Of a DNA stretch of 64,000 bases, positions 31,656 to 43,227 are shown piece by piece. A program made the translations under genes and the position numbers. The notes under the pieces were generated by a model that saw nothing but the letters and a program-made list of their open reading frames with translations, did no database searches and was not told the origin of the DNA. Within the stretch, counting starts at the first letter, position 1; the number at the start of each line of letters is the position of its first letter. Source of the DNA: Prorocentrum cordatum (Eukaryota; Sar; Dinophyceae; Prorocentrales; Prorocentraceae); assembly GCA_963575745.1 (NCBI GenBank), contig CAUYUJ010004592.1:283040-347039 (forward strand), read 5' to 3'.

Positions 31656-33185
31656 GGGGTCCGAGATGGCCTCAAGACGGGCCAAGATGGCCCCAACATG
31701 GCCCCAGAGACGCCAAGACGGCCCAAGATGGCACCCAGAGGACTCCCAAGAGAGCCACTCGAGACCACAAACGCTGGTTTGCCTTTGGTGTTTGATACAT
31801 GTTCGCGTTCTCGCATTTTTCAAATCTCGGGGGCCCCCGACGGCCCAAGCAGCCTCCAAGATGGCCCTAAGCCAGCGACAGCCCGAGGGGCCCCCAGGGG
31901 GGCCCCACGACGGCCCCAGAGGGCCCCGTGAGACCCAAAGAGGCACCCAAGACTGCTCAAGGGGCCCCCAAGACGGCCCAAGAAGACCCCTAAGAGAGGC
32001 ACTGGGCGGCCCCAAGAGGCCTTCCAGACGGTATGCGAAGGAACCAGACGGCACAAGAGCACCCCAATACGCCCCAAGAGGCCTCCCAAAGGCCCCAGGA
32101 TGCCCCAATGAGGCCCCCCGAGGCCCCCAGGGGCACCCAAGAAGCCTCTAAAGGGCCCCAAAGAAGCCCCCAAACAGCCCCAAAAAGCCACCAAGAGGCC
32201 CGCGAAATACTCGAGTGGCGCTTCGTTGACATGCTCATTGGAGTTTCAACTTGGCGTTGCCGTTGCCTGATGCTGGCACGCGGTAGATGCTCATTGCTCT
32301 CGTGGACATTGGCACGTTCGTCCCAATGCTGATACGGGGGGAGGGGGCGCATCAGCCCCCTGTGCCACTGGCAGCACCCCGTGGTGGGCAGAACGACGCG
32401 ACCAAACAGCGCGGCAGACGAGCAAGGCAAACCACCCTACAAGTCCGCCGACCCCTTGTGGGTCTCTAGGCGTGTGAGATAGTTCCCCTCCCCTATAGTC
32501 CCCCCCCAGGGACCCCAAACCGGAGATTTGACCCCCCCCTGATGGCCCCCCCCCCCGGCCCGGCACGAGCGACTCACGGGGCTCTTTTGGGCCCAAAAGG
32601 GGTTCCAGACGAGCCAAGAAGGCCCCAAGAGGCCTCCAAAACGGCCCACGATGGCCCCGAGACGCCAAACGAGCGCTCCAAGACGCCCACGATGGTCCCA
32701 AGACGAGCCAAGAGGCCTCCAAGACGGCCCAAGAGGCCTCCAAGAGCAGTCCTCAGAAGGGCCGACGAGCCGAAAATCGTCAAATTCCTATGGTAAAACG
32801 TACATTTTGATCATTTCCGACTTGTCGGCCCTCACGGGGTTGAAGACGGGCCAAGAGCACCCCAAGACCGCCCCAAGACGGCCTCAGAAGCCCCCAAGAG
32901 GCGCCTAAGTCGGCCCAAGAGGGCGCCAAGACAGCTCAAGTGGCTCCCAAGACGGCCCAAGAGGGCCCCAAGACGGCCACAAGAGGGGCCCAAGAGGGGG
33001 AGCCCGAACCGACAATCCGAGCCTTCCGCCCCAAGACGGCCGTAGAAGGCCACAAGAGACCCCAAGAGGCCTCAAAGACGCCCCCAAGAGGCCCCAAGAG
33101 GCCCCCAAGAGGCTTCAAAACGGCCTCAAAACGGCCCCCAACACGCTTCGAAACTGCCTCCAAGAGTCCCGCGAGAAGCCCCGCA
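31656..33185. repeat. Large CCAAGAGGCCC/CCAAGACGGCC minisatellite in two blocks
   Basis: 31656-32200 and 32560-33185 consist of degenerate 10-11-bp units (CCCCAAGAGGC, CCCAAGACGGC). The gap 32200-32560 has no gene. Frames across it read Gly/Pro/Arg repeats on one strand and GPSWGPLG-like repeats on the other; these are not proteins. Confidence 0.85.
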
Positions 33186-33626
33186 AGAGATCCCAGCGAT
33201 CACCGCACAAGCGGGATTCGCGCTCCCAAGGCTAAGAACCCATAATCCATGACCCAGATCATTTCCTCCCTGTGCCCCTCCTCCTCCTCCTCCTCCTCAC
33301 CCGCCTTTTCCACCTCGGCCCCCCAGTGGATGCAAAACTGCTGTCCAGAGGCCTCCGAAAGGCGTGCCGCCAAATCCCGATACACATACAAGAACCTCTC
33401 ACACATAGACCATAACCCAGAGCCTCATCTCAGTGTCCCCCTCCTCCTCCTCCTCCTCCTCCCCCACCCTCTCCTCGGCCCACTCCTCCTCGTCCCCCTC
33501 CTCTTGTGAACCTGGCCCGCTTCACTTCGTCATTTTCGATGCTTCTCCCCTGTCTCCTCCGCCTCATCCCGCATTCCCCTGCCCCCGTTTTCCTTTTTCC
33601 CCCCAGTACGCGCGCCCGATTCGGCA
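33186..33626. other. CCT tracts and flank beyond the RepHel stop
   Basis: Two (CTC)n tracts (33284-33300, 33440-33500) each follow a diverged CCATAATCCATGACCCAGA / CCATAACCCAGAGCC word. The 3' terminus of the Helitron-like element should lie here, but no CTRR end or terminal hairpin was recognised. Confidence 0.4.
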
Positions 33627-36600
33627 TCATTTGCAGGTGTTGCACTTCAGGGTGCCTTTCTTTGCGTCGCGCGGGACATTGTGCGGGTCGGGGAACGCCG
33701 ACTTCGGTAGTCTTCTCTTGCACGCGCCGCTGCACTGATACGCCTGGCAACTGCGAGCTGTGAACCCGAGTTCCTTGCAGCCTCCGCACACCACTTTGGC
33801 TCCTTTCGTCTTTCGATGATGTTCCACTTGGTTAGGCGTCAAATGTCTCGTGTCCGAGAACGTTCCTCCGCACGCCGCGCACGTCAGCGGCTTCGCGTCC
33901 GCCTCGGCTTTCCGTTTCTTATTATTCGACTCGCGCGTCGCCCTATCTCGTTCTTCCGCGCATTTCCGACACAACCTCTCCCCTGCTGCTTTGTGCTTCT
34001 TCTGAGCTTCGGACACCCCCGCCTCCTCTTGGAACTCCGACAGGCAGTCGCTGTTCGAACACCGCAATGTGATCGCGCGTTTCCTGTTATTCGACACTAG
34101 CGTCGTCCTCTGACGTTCGGCGGCGCATTTCCGACACAACCTCTGGCCCGCTGCGTTCTGCTTCTTCTGAGCCTCCGACATATCCGCCTTTGCGTCATAC
34201 AGCGACAGGCACTTACCGTTCGTACATCGCACCTTGCCGACGCACTCGACCCACTTCGCGTTGCCGCTCCGCGACTTCTGCTTGGCTTTGACATGGCTGC
34301 ACTTCGCGCAATACATTGTCCGAACCCTTCTTGGCTCCCCGCCGCCGGCCGCTGCACCCCCACTCCGATCGTCACCGTGCCGCGTCGCATCTTCACCTTC
34401 CGCTCTCGTTGCCCACCCTCTGCACGTGGTGCACCATTTCTCGTCGGCGTTCTTCATCTCTTCCGTGCACTCTTTGCAGAACGCTGGCCTTTCCTTCCTC
34501 TGGAACTCGTACTTCGAGAACGCCTCTACCAGCAACCTCCGCCGGCAGCGCTCGCACTGGTCTCTTGGCATCAACTCCGCCTCCCACTCATCCCAATCCA
34601 CGCTCTCCCCTCGTAGTACCTGCAAAAGTTTCTTCGTGCCTGGCATCTCACCTGCGTTGTGCGGCCTCCTGTCAAACGGCCGGAAAATCAGCAGATTCTC
34701 CCGTCTGCGCACGCGAGTGATGGCAACGTAACTTGACATCCAACTCACGCCGCGCCCTCTTTCAAGGTCCGCTATCACTGCTCCCATGGTCCGGCCCTGC
34801 GCGGAGTGCGCCGTTACTGCCAAAGCCGGGGTTATCATAAACTGGGTGCGTTTCACACTCAACACCGGGTGCTTCCGATACCCATCCAAGAACCATTGCC
34901 GACCATTCGAGGGGAAGATCGGATACAGCCCCGGCTCCCACCCGGGCAGGTGCCACTCCTTCGTATTGAAATCCAACACAATCATTTTCGGCATATGCGA
35001 CAAGACCTCCTCGTCTTCATCTCCCACGACCTCGTCCTTGTGCAGGACCCATCCATGGATCGTGGCTGTACGCCCCCGCAGGAGCTGTTTCTTCGACCGA
35101 TCCAAGTGATCCCCCAGAGCCACGGGCATCCCTTTGGCCAGCGGCAGCCACCCAGGCAAGCTTGCGCACCCCTTCTCGTGGTACCCCAGCCAACGTATCT
35201 TATCCTCCACCGTGTACGGCCGCCGCTGTTCTCCCCCATGGCAAGGGCGGTCCCTCGCTGCGACCCACAGCAGCTGTTCTCCTCGCTGCGTTGCCCATTG
35301 CACAGCTCTCTGCTTCCCCACGTGGCAACGAATGTCTTGGTTCGCATAAATGGCGACAGCATCAAGGAATTTCTCCTCCCGAAACCGCGCGTCTTCTGGC
35401 GATGTCGCAACGAGCTTTCTCTTTTCCCGCTCAGCTTTGCAAGCGTCACATTCGAGCTCGTTTTGCCTCGCAATTGCCTCTATGTCTTCGAGACAACGCG
35501 TGTTCCCGCACAACGGTGCACCGTTCACCCACGACCCCGGCACCTCCGTCGGTCTGCCATGTAAAAAATTGTGCGTGCGTTCAGACAACGCCCCTCGGCG
35601 GAACTCGTCCTGCACTCCGAGAAACCAGTCGTCTTGATCCTCCACGCGCTTGCACTCCGTCAACTCTGTCATGCCCTGCACTGCTCCTTCGCCTCCAGCG
35701 CCCCAACAGATATACTGCCCGTGGTCCTCCGTGGCACCTGGCGCGTACTGCCTCGCGTTTTTCAAATACGACGTGGGAAGCGCATTGATGGCCGTCCCCG
35801 ATGGCGGCTCCAATTGATAGAAGTCCCCGCAGAACAGCACATTCACGCCCCCGAACGGCCTGGCCACGCCGTCTCCACCTACCCTCGTGTCGCTTGCAGC
35901 TGACATGCACGACCGCAAGTGTGAGTCAAGCTCTGCCATGAAGTTCGCGCTGACCATGCTCACCTCGTCTACAATCAGCCACTTCCACTGTGACATACGC
36001 TGCACCGCTTGCTCTTTCTTCGTTTTCTTCTTCGTCTCTGCGCTGGCATCGCCCGCCGCGTCCTTTTTCTCTTTCGTTTTGTTCACACCGAGCCCAAATG
36101 CACTGTGTATCGTATTCCCGTCGAGTGCTGACGCGTTTGTGGCCTGCAACGCTGCCACCTGGAAATCTAAGCCGTGCGTCCACCCCAGCTCCTTTTCGAA
36201 CAGCCCCTTCCGGATCTTGTCTACGACGAAGCTTTTCCCGGTCCCTGGGCCACCATGCAACATCCATACGAGGGGCTGCATATCAGAAAGACTCTGGTCT
36301 GTTTTCTTGCCGCTCGCGGTCCTCCCGAATTCTTGCGCCAACACTCGATCTGCCACCTTCTCCACGACGCCACGCTGTCCCGCGTTTAACCCGCTATCCG
36401 CAAGCCCTTTTCTCCACTTCCGCACGCTTGACGCCGTTGCTTTCTTGGCCGCCACCACCTCTGGGGCACCTTCCTCTCCGCCCGCGCCGCTGCCTTCTGC
36501 GGCCCTCGACGCCGCCGCCACCGCTTGCGCTTTCCGCACTGCCGCGTCATCCCACCTCAACACGCCGTCCCCTCCGCGCTTCTTGCGCTTTCCACTCTTT

Positions 36601-37417
36601 CGACTCGGAATCTCGCCCCACACGGCGTCGCCCCTGGCCATGGCCTCCCGGCTCTTCTCCTTTTCGCACTCCGCGTCTACATTTGTCCGCCTGTCCTCTT
36701 TCTCCATGGACGCGCCTCCCACGTGCGTCTTACGCCTGGTCGCCGCGTCGACAATTCTCGGATCCAGTTCTTCGTCGCTGTACAGCTCGTCCTCGTGCTT
36801 GACTAGATCTTCGTCCGTCACTGGTCGCAAGTCCACCACGCCCATGTAGTTCTGCACGTACCTCTTAGTTTCTTCACATGGCATGCCGTTCTTTAACCAC
36901 TCTAACGAGGCCTCCGCCCACGACCCTTGCGCTCCGCGGAAATCGCGCAGGTGCGGTACTCCACAATCGACATCGTCAAGAAGTGTAAACGCCCTGAAAT
37001 ATACCATCAACAAGAGCCCGTTTCTTTCCTCCTCCCCCGTTCCGTGTTTCGGCTGCGGCGCCCCATGAAAACTTGGGTTCCTCGGGCGCTCGTTCCGCAC
37101 CAACACCCACGTGTGTCTCAAGGTTTTCAGTTCCGGAACATCCGGAAACGGCACCCAGGAATAACCACCCCATTCGTCCATTATCACATAATCCACTCCG
37201 GCTTTCAGCTGGGCTCCCGGCCGTGCCCCATCCGCGTCGGGATTCGCTCTCTCCTGGTCGGCATCGCGAACCTTCTGAATTCCGGATTGCGTCAGTTGCG
37301 CTTGGTAATCGTTGCTGGCCGCAGCTGCTACCTCAGCTCCGGTACGGAGAAATGCAGCCAACTCGATGCGCCAATACCGCAGGAACTCATACAACGATAG
37401 GTGTGCCAAGTCGGGCG
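33627..37417 (-). CDS. Pif1-family helicase half of RepHel, with zinc-rich tail
   Basis: Residues 3-16 read HLSLYEFLRYWRIE, the Helitron linker that normally follows Rep. Helicase motifs: Walker A GGPGTGKS at 386-393, Walker B LIVDEVSMVS at 478-487, motif III GDFYQLEPP at 528-536, TAHSAQGRT at 866-874 and YVAITRVRRRENLLIF at 894-909. All key residues of a superfamily-1B helicase are present. It would unwind DNA 5'-3' during element transfer. Residues 952-1260 hold about eight CxxC pairs, including a duplicated EAQKK-AAG-RLCRKCA-ER block (near 1079 and 1134) and a last module YQCSGACKRRLPKSAF...LKCNTC that resembles the Stc1 zinc domain. The frame is open for 1,260 codons; its first codon (37409) is a TTG, and in-frame sequence reaches back to the interruption at 37418. 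Confidence 0.85.
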
Positions 37418-37768
37418 CTCAAAGGAGCGTCCACCGCCGCATTTTTATTCCCGCACATTTTAATCATTTTAGTTCCGCATTTTATTCATATCAATTTTTT
37501 TTGCCCTCCCGCATTTTCAATATGCCATTTCCGCATATTTCCCCCCCCCCCGCATACCGCATATTTATTTGCCACCTCCCGCATTTTAATTATCGCATGT
37601 TTGGCCTCCCCCCCGCTTTATAATGTTTCCCCCCGCGATATATTCATTTGCCATTTCATTCATTCTCCGCATATTTTTGTTTCCCTCCCCCCGCATTTTA
37701 TTATTCCGCACCGAACCGCATTTTTTCATTTCACACCCGCCCGCATTGTCTCATATTTTTGTTAATGC
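37418..37768 (-). other. 351-bp AT-rich interruption: possible GC-AG intron or repeat insertion
   Basis: The Rep part ends ...YLYG and the helicase part starts ...LAHLSLYEF, which are neighbours in this family. Removing 37768-37418, which begins GCATTAAC and ends CTTTGAG on the minus strand, joins them in frame as LYAPDLAHLSLYEF. The segment has about a dozen degenerate CCGCATTTT repeats (+ strand) and is far more AT-rich than its flanks. Dinoflagellates are known to use GC and GA donors. A repeat insertion that simply broke the gene is the alternative. Confidence 0.55.
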
Positions 37769-38454
37769 CATACAGGTACACTGGACTCTTAGACACAATT
37801 CGAACCTTTTTCGACCCTTCGCGTTTGTCCGCTTCCAGAATCCCCGACGCCGACACGGCAACGTCGACGCCGTCTGCACAGATCTGCTCCGCCATTCGTA
37901 CGGCTTCCGCTCCCGGGATCATAGCTGTCTTCGCAGTCTTGATACTCTCGGCACCAGTCACGTCTCTAGGGTCTCGGTACGCTCGCAGATTCGCACTCTC
38001 CTGCGCTGACCGCACCACGCCTCTCCCGTACATGTCACTGAGAAACCTCTTCATGTGCCTGTTCGCTCGGTACGCCGCGGTCCGGTCCTTCGTCTGCTCC
38101 GCCAGCGCGTGGTGGCCCTTTTTGATCTCCCTCACCTCGTTGAACGACGGGGCACACCGCTTGCACTGATAGTCCGCCGCATACCCCGCTGCTGCATTCT
38201 GCGCTCGTTGCGCTGCCAGAACCATGTCTACGGGTCGATCCGTCTCCCAGCACCGCTCTTCGCACACACAACTGTCGTGCGTCGCTTCCGTCACTGGGAA
38301 CCTGTACGGGATCTGCAAATCGCTGTTAAAATTCAACCCCACCGCGCCGCTTAGCATCGCTGGCAGCGTTCCGTTCAGGTTCTCTTCGTTCATGGGCCCG
38401 TGCAAGCACCCTGTCATGTTCCTCCCCCCTGCTCGCGGCATATCGCGGTTTTTC
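37769..38454 (-). CDS. RepHel middle part after the T7 frameshift
   Basis: Continues the Rep chain in a new frame: RAGGRNMTGCLHGPMNEENL, NGTLPAMLSGAVGLNFNSDL-QIPYRFP, THDSCVCEERC, a KGHHALAEQ stretch, YGRGVVRSAQESANLRAYRD and AESIKTAKTAMIPG, ending YLYG. This is the order I recall for the family between the Rep core and the helicase. The first codon listed for the frame (38456, TTG) is not a start; the segment is read only if the ribosome or the original gene crosses the T7 run in the other phase. Confidence 0.75.
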
Positions 38455-38461
38455 AAAAAAA
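38455..38461 (-). other. Frame change at a T7 run in RepHel
   Basis: On the minus strand: CAA GGT TTT TTT GAA in the first frame and GTT TTT TTG AAA in the second. With six T instead of seven the chain reads CQGFLKNRDMPRAGG without a break. A homopolymer sequencing error is the simplest cause; polymerase slippage or programmed frameshifting cannot be excluded. Confidence 0.8.
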
Positions 38462-41400
38462 CCTTGGCACAACACTACTGCGCGATCTACGAGCCACGTC
38501 GTGCGCGGGAAAAAGCTTTTGCACTGCGTCATGTCGTCTGTCCTCTGACAATGTGCCAACGGTACCACGCGCTGCAAACGCTTACTCCACTGGTGCACGT
38601 GGTTCTGTCGAAACTCCTGCCCCTTTTGCACCCAGACACCGAGGTACTCTCGCAGCCAGGTTCGCCCTTCCTCAATTCCCTTGTCCCCATCTTCTGTTAC
38701 CCCATTGCCGCTCGTTGATTTCCTACCGCCTCCTTCCGACCCTCCCGAACCATTAGTCTGGCCGCTGTGTAAGTACTCCGGCGCTGCGACCAGATCCGCG
38801 GTCTCGCGGTACGTGGGCCACGCCTTCTCCACCTCCGTTTTCCTGCCCCTCCAACCTTCTACGTCAGCGTACTCCTGACGACTCGCGTTCCTCTTGTACC
38901 TCTTGTATTCTTCTACCAGCCCCTCTAGCACATCTGTCGGCAGCTGTAGCAGTTCGTGCAACGGGGTATGCTGGTGCAAACACTGAACGAATACTTGCAC
39001 GTGCAAATGCAGACTTCCAGCCGACTTCTGAGCTTCAATGCTGCCGTACACCCCGTCCACGCGACCCAAGCACCCACCCGCCGCCGTCGCGTTGCTGCCA
39101 AGCAAATCCGCGCACTCGCAATCTGGGCACCTCGGACAATACCGCATGCCCAATATGTACTCAAACACAAGGCCCACGATTACCCGAAACCCGTCGACGC
39201 CCGCCAGCGGGCCCCGAGCCAGCACTGCTCTTCTCTCGTCCGACGCGGGAACGGCATCTGCCAACATCGCCAGAGGCACTGCCATGTCAATGTCGTCATC
39301 ACCCTCTGCCCCCTCTGTGCCCGATCCGCCCTCCCCCGCCCGCCCGCGCCGATCTCTCGTCACGGCATGTCCAGATATTTCATCCTTGTGCGCCAGCGAC
39401 GGCTCCCACAACCCGCCATGCGTGGGGCCGTGCAGTTCCCGCGCAGCACTACGATTCACGGGGTCCTTTCTTCGAGACCGCGACAGCCGCGCCATTACCA
39501 GGTTGCGCCTCTCGTCTGGGGACATGGTGAAAAACAACGGTACCCCGTGGGCGATTCGAGCAGCATGGGTGTCGTACCTCATGAGCGTCCGCACCTCGTT
39601 GGTCCCTTCGATCTTGCGAGCGACCGCGCTGGCTCCTGCAGCCAATCGTTTCGCTATCGGGTCGAGCGACTTCACATATTTCAGCTTCGAGAAATCTCCG
39701 CGCGCGTTGGAGGATTTCCCGGTTGACGGATCCTTGTACGTACCATGCAAAGCATCTACGATGCTCACGGCTGCCTTCTCGAGTTCGCCTTGCGAATACT
39801 GGCATTCCGTCTCCCCGTCCTTTCTATAGTCCGCCAAGCGGACGGATCGGGCCATATTCACGGAACTTTGAAACAAAACCGACGACACCGTAAAACCAAA
39901 CCGCCACTCGCGCCGGAATTGAGACTCCACCCGACGCGTCATGATGCGCGCCCACAGAGCCAGCTCCACGCGGGGCGCCGCTGGGCCACGTCGATGTCGC
40001 GCATTCTCCTGCCACTCAGGCATGTCCGGCATGCCCACCCCGTACTTGAAACAAAACGGGAATGCCACGCCGAAAAACCACGGCACAAACTGATTCATCA
40101 TCGCACGGCCCGGATACACCACGTACCGAATGCGGGTCGCGTCTGTCTCCAGCATCTCCCAAAGCCGAAATTGCAATGTCTCCGTATCCACGTTGGCCGC
40201 CTTGTCTCCCATTCTGCTCGTCCTCGCAAGAGCACGCTCGTCCCTGTCTCCACCGCACGGGCACTCGGGTCTGTCGCACCTGCCTGTCCACGTACTTGCC
40301 AGACGCAGCGCGAAGCTTTTCGCTTCCATTGCCAATGCGCCAGTCTGTACGACCGCGTTTGCGGCGCGCGGCCTGCCCGACACATGTTCAAATGCACCCT
40401 GCCTCAATCTGTTTGCATCCACCTCGTCCACCGACGACTTCTCCATCATGACGGCATTCGGCGTACGCAAGTCCATGTCGCGCGCAGCCGCTCCCACCGA
40501 ATCTCGCGCCCCATCACAGGGCGTCGCGTTCTTCTGCACCATAAGCTTGTCCAACGTGGTGTCGTGCGGAAGCAGCCGGACAATCTCCGGAGGCACGCCG
40601 TCCTGCGGCAATTGATCGGCCTTTCTCTCCATCGCCTCCACGTTGACATTGGCGAAAGCTCGGTGCCCGCGGTGCTTCATCATCTTGATGTGGCGCTTCG
40701 CAACCTCGCGCCGTACATTTGCCTGATGAATGAAACGCGGCAGGTTGTCCTTGCTCGTGGCGTCGTTGACTTTTAGAAGGATCTGCACCACCGACCCCAA
40801 TTTCTCACCCACGATTGGCACCGCCGAGTCGCCGCCCTGGCGCCCTTCCTTCTCGAGCTGACGGAGCTCTCGTAATATCCCCTGCCACGGCAGCAAGAAG
40901 CTCGTAGCATTCCCGCGCGCCGCCAGACGCCCGCTGTGGAACCCTGCCGTGCTGTCAAACAGGTTCTCTCTGCCCGCACTGCTTTCCCGGTCGTTCTGGC
41001 ACTTCACCTCCAGCGAAAAACAAATCATCGACGTAATGCAAGGGCTGCAACAAATCATCTCCATCACCATCATGCCCTCGGTGTACATGCGATCTGGCGC
41101 ATAGAACGCCATCAAGTCGTTCGCAAGGCTCCGGCGCGGGACCGCCGGGGTCGCGGCAACTCGCCGCCGATACGGCGTTTCCACCTCTACCTTGCATTCC
41201 TCGCAAAGAGGCACTTCGCATTCGGGACACGCGGTTCCCTTCTCCTGGCACCCCCTGTGGCACCGCTGATCTTCGGGGCAACGCAGAATTAACACTTCAC
41301 CGCACGGTGTCGGCACTTTCACAAGCCAGTCCGTGAAGTCTTCCCGATACCACGCCTCCTCGAGGTCCAATGCGCTGTTCCCTGGCTCGTGACAGTAGTC

Positions 41401-42198
41401 CCGCAGGTACGCGTCGATGCTGAACCGCGCTTGCACTTCCTTCATGGTCCAATCACCAAACCGAACCACCCGCGTCGGGTCGCCCACGGCTGCCTTAAAC
41501 GGTTGCTCCCAGGCAATCTGGTTCCCCCGTCTACCTTCCACCCAAGGAAACGTGCAGGCGCACAGAAGACAAATTGGAGACGCGATGCTCTTCTGTTGCG
41601 TTGCTTTCGCGTACATGGCCAGGCTCCGTCTGTGCAAGGAGTATGCCGCTAGCGGCGCACCACCCCGAACAGCACGTGCAACGATTGCATTGTACGCCGC
41701 CGTGATACGGAGGTCCTCGTCCTCGTCCGCTGGATGAACAAGTTCGGCGATGGGCAGCACGACGGAACCGTGCACCTCGCGGACGTGCCCGCACAACTCG
41801 CCTACTACCTCCGACCGCCACGTACATCCCACGAACGCACAGTGCACGACTGGCAACTCCACGGCCATGTCCTCCGCCAGGGCTTGCGACCATGGTTGCG
41901 CGGGGTCGTCTGGATCCGCGGGCACGGTTGGGTGACGCCGTACACTGGCTGCAGCAGCTGCCACGAGGACTTCTCGGGTCCGTCGGGGATCTTTCGACGC
42001 CGCGTCTACGCCGACAGTGTAGAACGCCTGCTGCATTGCGTCCGCTGGGGGGGCGCCGTCTCCGACGCTCCCCGATGGATCTTTCTCCTTTCCTTTCTCC
42101 CCGGCCGCGTTTCCACCGCCACCCGCTGCCGATCCGATGGCGCTTCCCGCGCAGTCGGCGGCGCACCCAGCCGCGTCGCCACACCCCCCCCGCTCCAC
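38456..42198 (-). CDS. Helitron-like Rep half of RepHel
   Basis: A frame of 1,290 codons, about 1,177 of them before the T7 run. Near residue 119 is a C2H2 finger (C-x4-C ... H-x4-H in HCAFVGCTW...HVREVH). A cysteine cluster around 310-335 precedes RRSLANDLMAFYAPDRMYTE, the DUF6570-like segment. Then come LPQDGVPPEIVRLLP, FFGVAFPFCFKYGVG and REWRFGFTVSSVLFQ, which match Helitron_like_N, and LFFTMSPDERRNLVMARLSR. At 1064-1072 HLHVQVFVQ supplies the paired histidines of the HUH nuclease motif, so it would nick and join DNA during rolling-circle transposition. The catalytic tyrosine was not pinned down. The first codon (GTG, 42198) is doubtful; the first ATG is near residue 53. Confidence 0.8.
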
Positions 42199-42927
42199 GC
42201 GGCAACCAAACCTTTCCTCGATTTGCCGCTGTCGCCCACGGTGGCCCCAGCCCGCCGCCGCTTGCGTGCTCCGGCTTCTTGTGCCCCGGGCTCATGGCCA
42301 GGTGGTGGCGGCGCCAGCGCGCCCGAGGCGCTCGCGCCGGGATCACTCGCGCTCTCTGCGGTGATTGCTCTCCGCCGCTCACGCGCCACGTCCCTTTCCA
42401 GTTCCATGCGCGGCGGCGGCGGCGTTACTCTTGGACGCTCCTCCACCCGCCTACCAGCGCCTGGCACTCGAGTGGACCGATCAGGCTACCAGATCATCGA
42501 ACGGGGACGGGGCCACACCTGTGACGGCGATGCGCTCTGTATGTGGCGGCGTCGTGCTTCCGATTTGAAGTATTGTAGCTTACTGACAGACTCATTCACA
42601 CTCAGATCCTATCAAATTCATAATCGTTCACTCGCAGAGCCACTCAGACTCAGACTCACTTGCTCCAAGACACTCAGACTCACACTCACACACTCAGACT
42701 CACTCGTACTTACTCCCACTCACCACTCACCCATGCTCAGGGACACCCGCGATCGCTGCTGGATCACCGAGATGTAGCAGGCACTGCGCTCAGGCCCCCC
42801 GCAATGGCGTCGACCAAGCGCGTTTTCCACGGGCCAGTTGACGCCCAGACTGGGGGAACCTCTCAGGCGTGACGCCCGCTTGGGGCGGCGGGCGTTCCTC
42901 TTGCCAGAGCCCCATGATCAACGCGAT
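42199..42927. other. 5' flank of RepHel; ACTCAGACTCAC repeat
   Basis: GC-rich to 42480, then a degenerate ACTCAG/ACTCAC repeat at about 42590-42735. No promoter could be recognised; the 5' terminus of the element should be in this stretch. Confidence 0.5.
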
Positions 42928-43227
42928 TGAAGGGCCCCTGGGACACACACACACAAATAAAGACACACACAGATAACCAGATTCCATATATTTTCCTACA
43001 TGTTCTGGGTGTTTGTCTCCCCCCCACACTTCCCATATCTCCCCATCATTTTCTGGGGAATCGACGATTCATGGTGCGTGTGTGCGTGTAAGTGTGTGTG
43101 TGTGTGTGTGTGGGTGTGGGTGTGGGTGTGTGTGTGTGTATGTCTGTGCGTGTGTGTGGGTGTTTTTGTTCCCCCTCGACGATTCATGGTGTCTGTGTGT
43201 GTGTGTGTGTGTTTTTTTCCCCCTCCT
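42928..43227 (-). mobile_element. Introner-like element (AGGAGGG...CCTTCA), with (GT)n
   Basis: On the minus strand it begins AGGAGGGGGAAAAAAACACA and ends GTGTCCCAGGGGCCCTTCA, as do the copies at 50199-50418, 52355-53901 and 56703-57029. Inside are a GT/CA microsatellite, GAATCGTCGA and GGGGGAGACAAACACCC. Here the flanking duplication is unclear (ATCGTT / ATCGCGTT), and no host gene was recognised, so this may be a copy outside a gene. Confidence 0.6.

Larger units (their letters stand above)
33627..42198 (-). mobile_element. Helitron-like Rep-helicase (RepHel) element, split coding region
   Basis: A single transposase-type gene of about 8.5 kb on the minus strand: N-terminal zinc finger, cysteine-rich and DUF6570-like region, Helitron-like Rep core with a histidine pair, then a Pif1-family helicase and a zinc-rich tail. 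Rep plus Pif1 helicase in one chain is the hallmark of Helitrons; I recall this version as a multicopy dinoflagellate family. It is interrupted twice: by a T7 run (38455-38461) that shifts the frame, and by a 351-bp AT-rich segment (37418-37768). If the second is an intron and the first is a one-base error, the chain would be about 2,770 residues. Termini were not found. Confidence 0.8.

Noticed and set aside
37731-38456. A separate 241-codon gene
   Set aside because: It has no real start (TTG) and its sequence is the expected continuation of the Rep part after a one-base shift.
42928-43227. Intron of a gene next to RepHel
   Set aside because: Ends fit the introner-like family, but no coding sequence was found on either side and the border repeats are weak.
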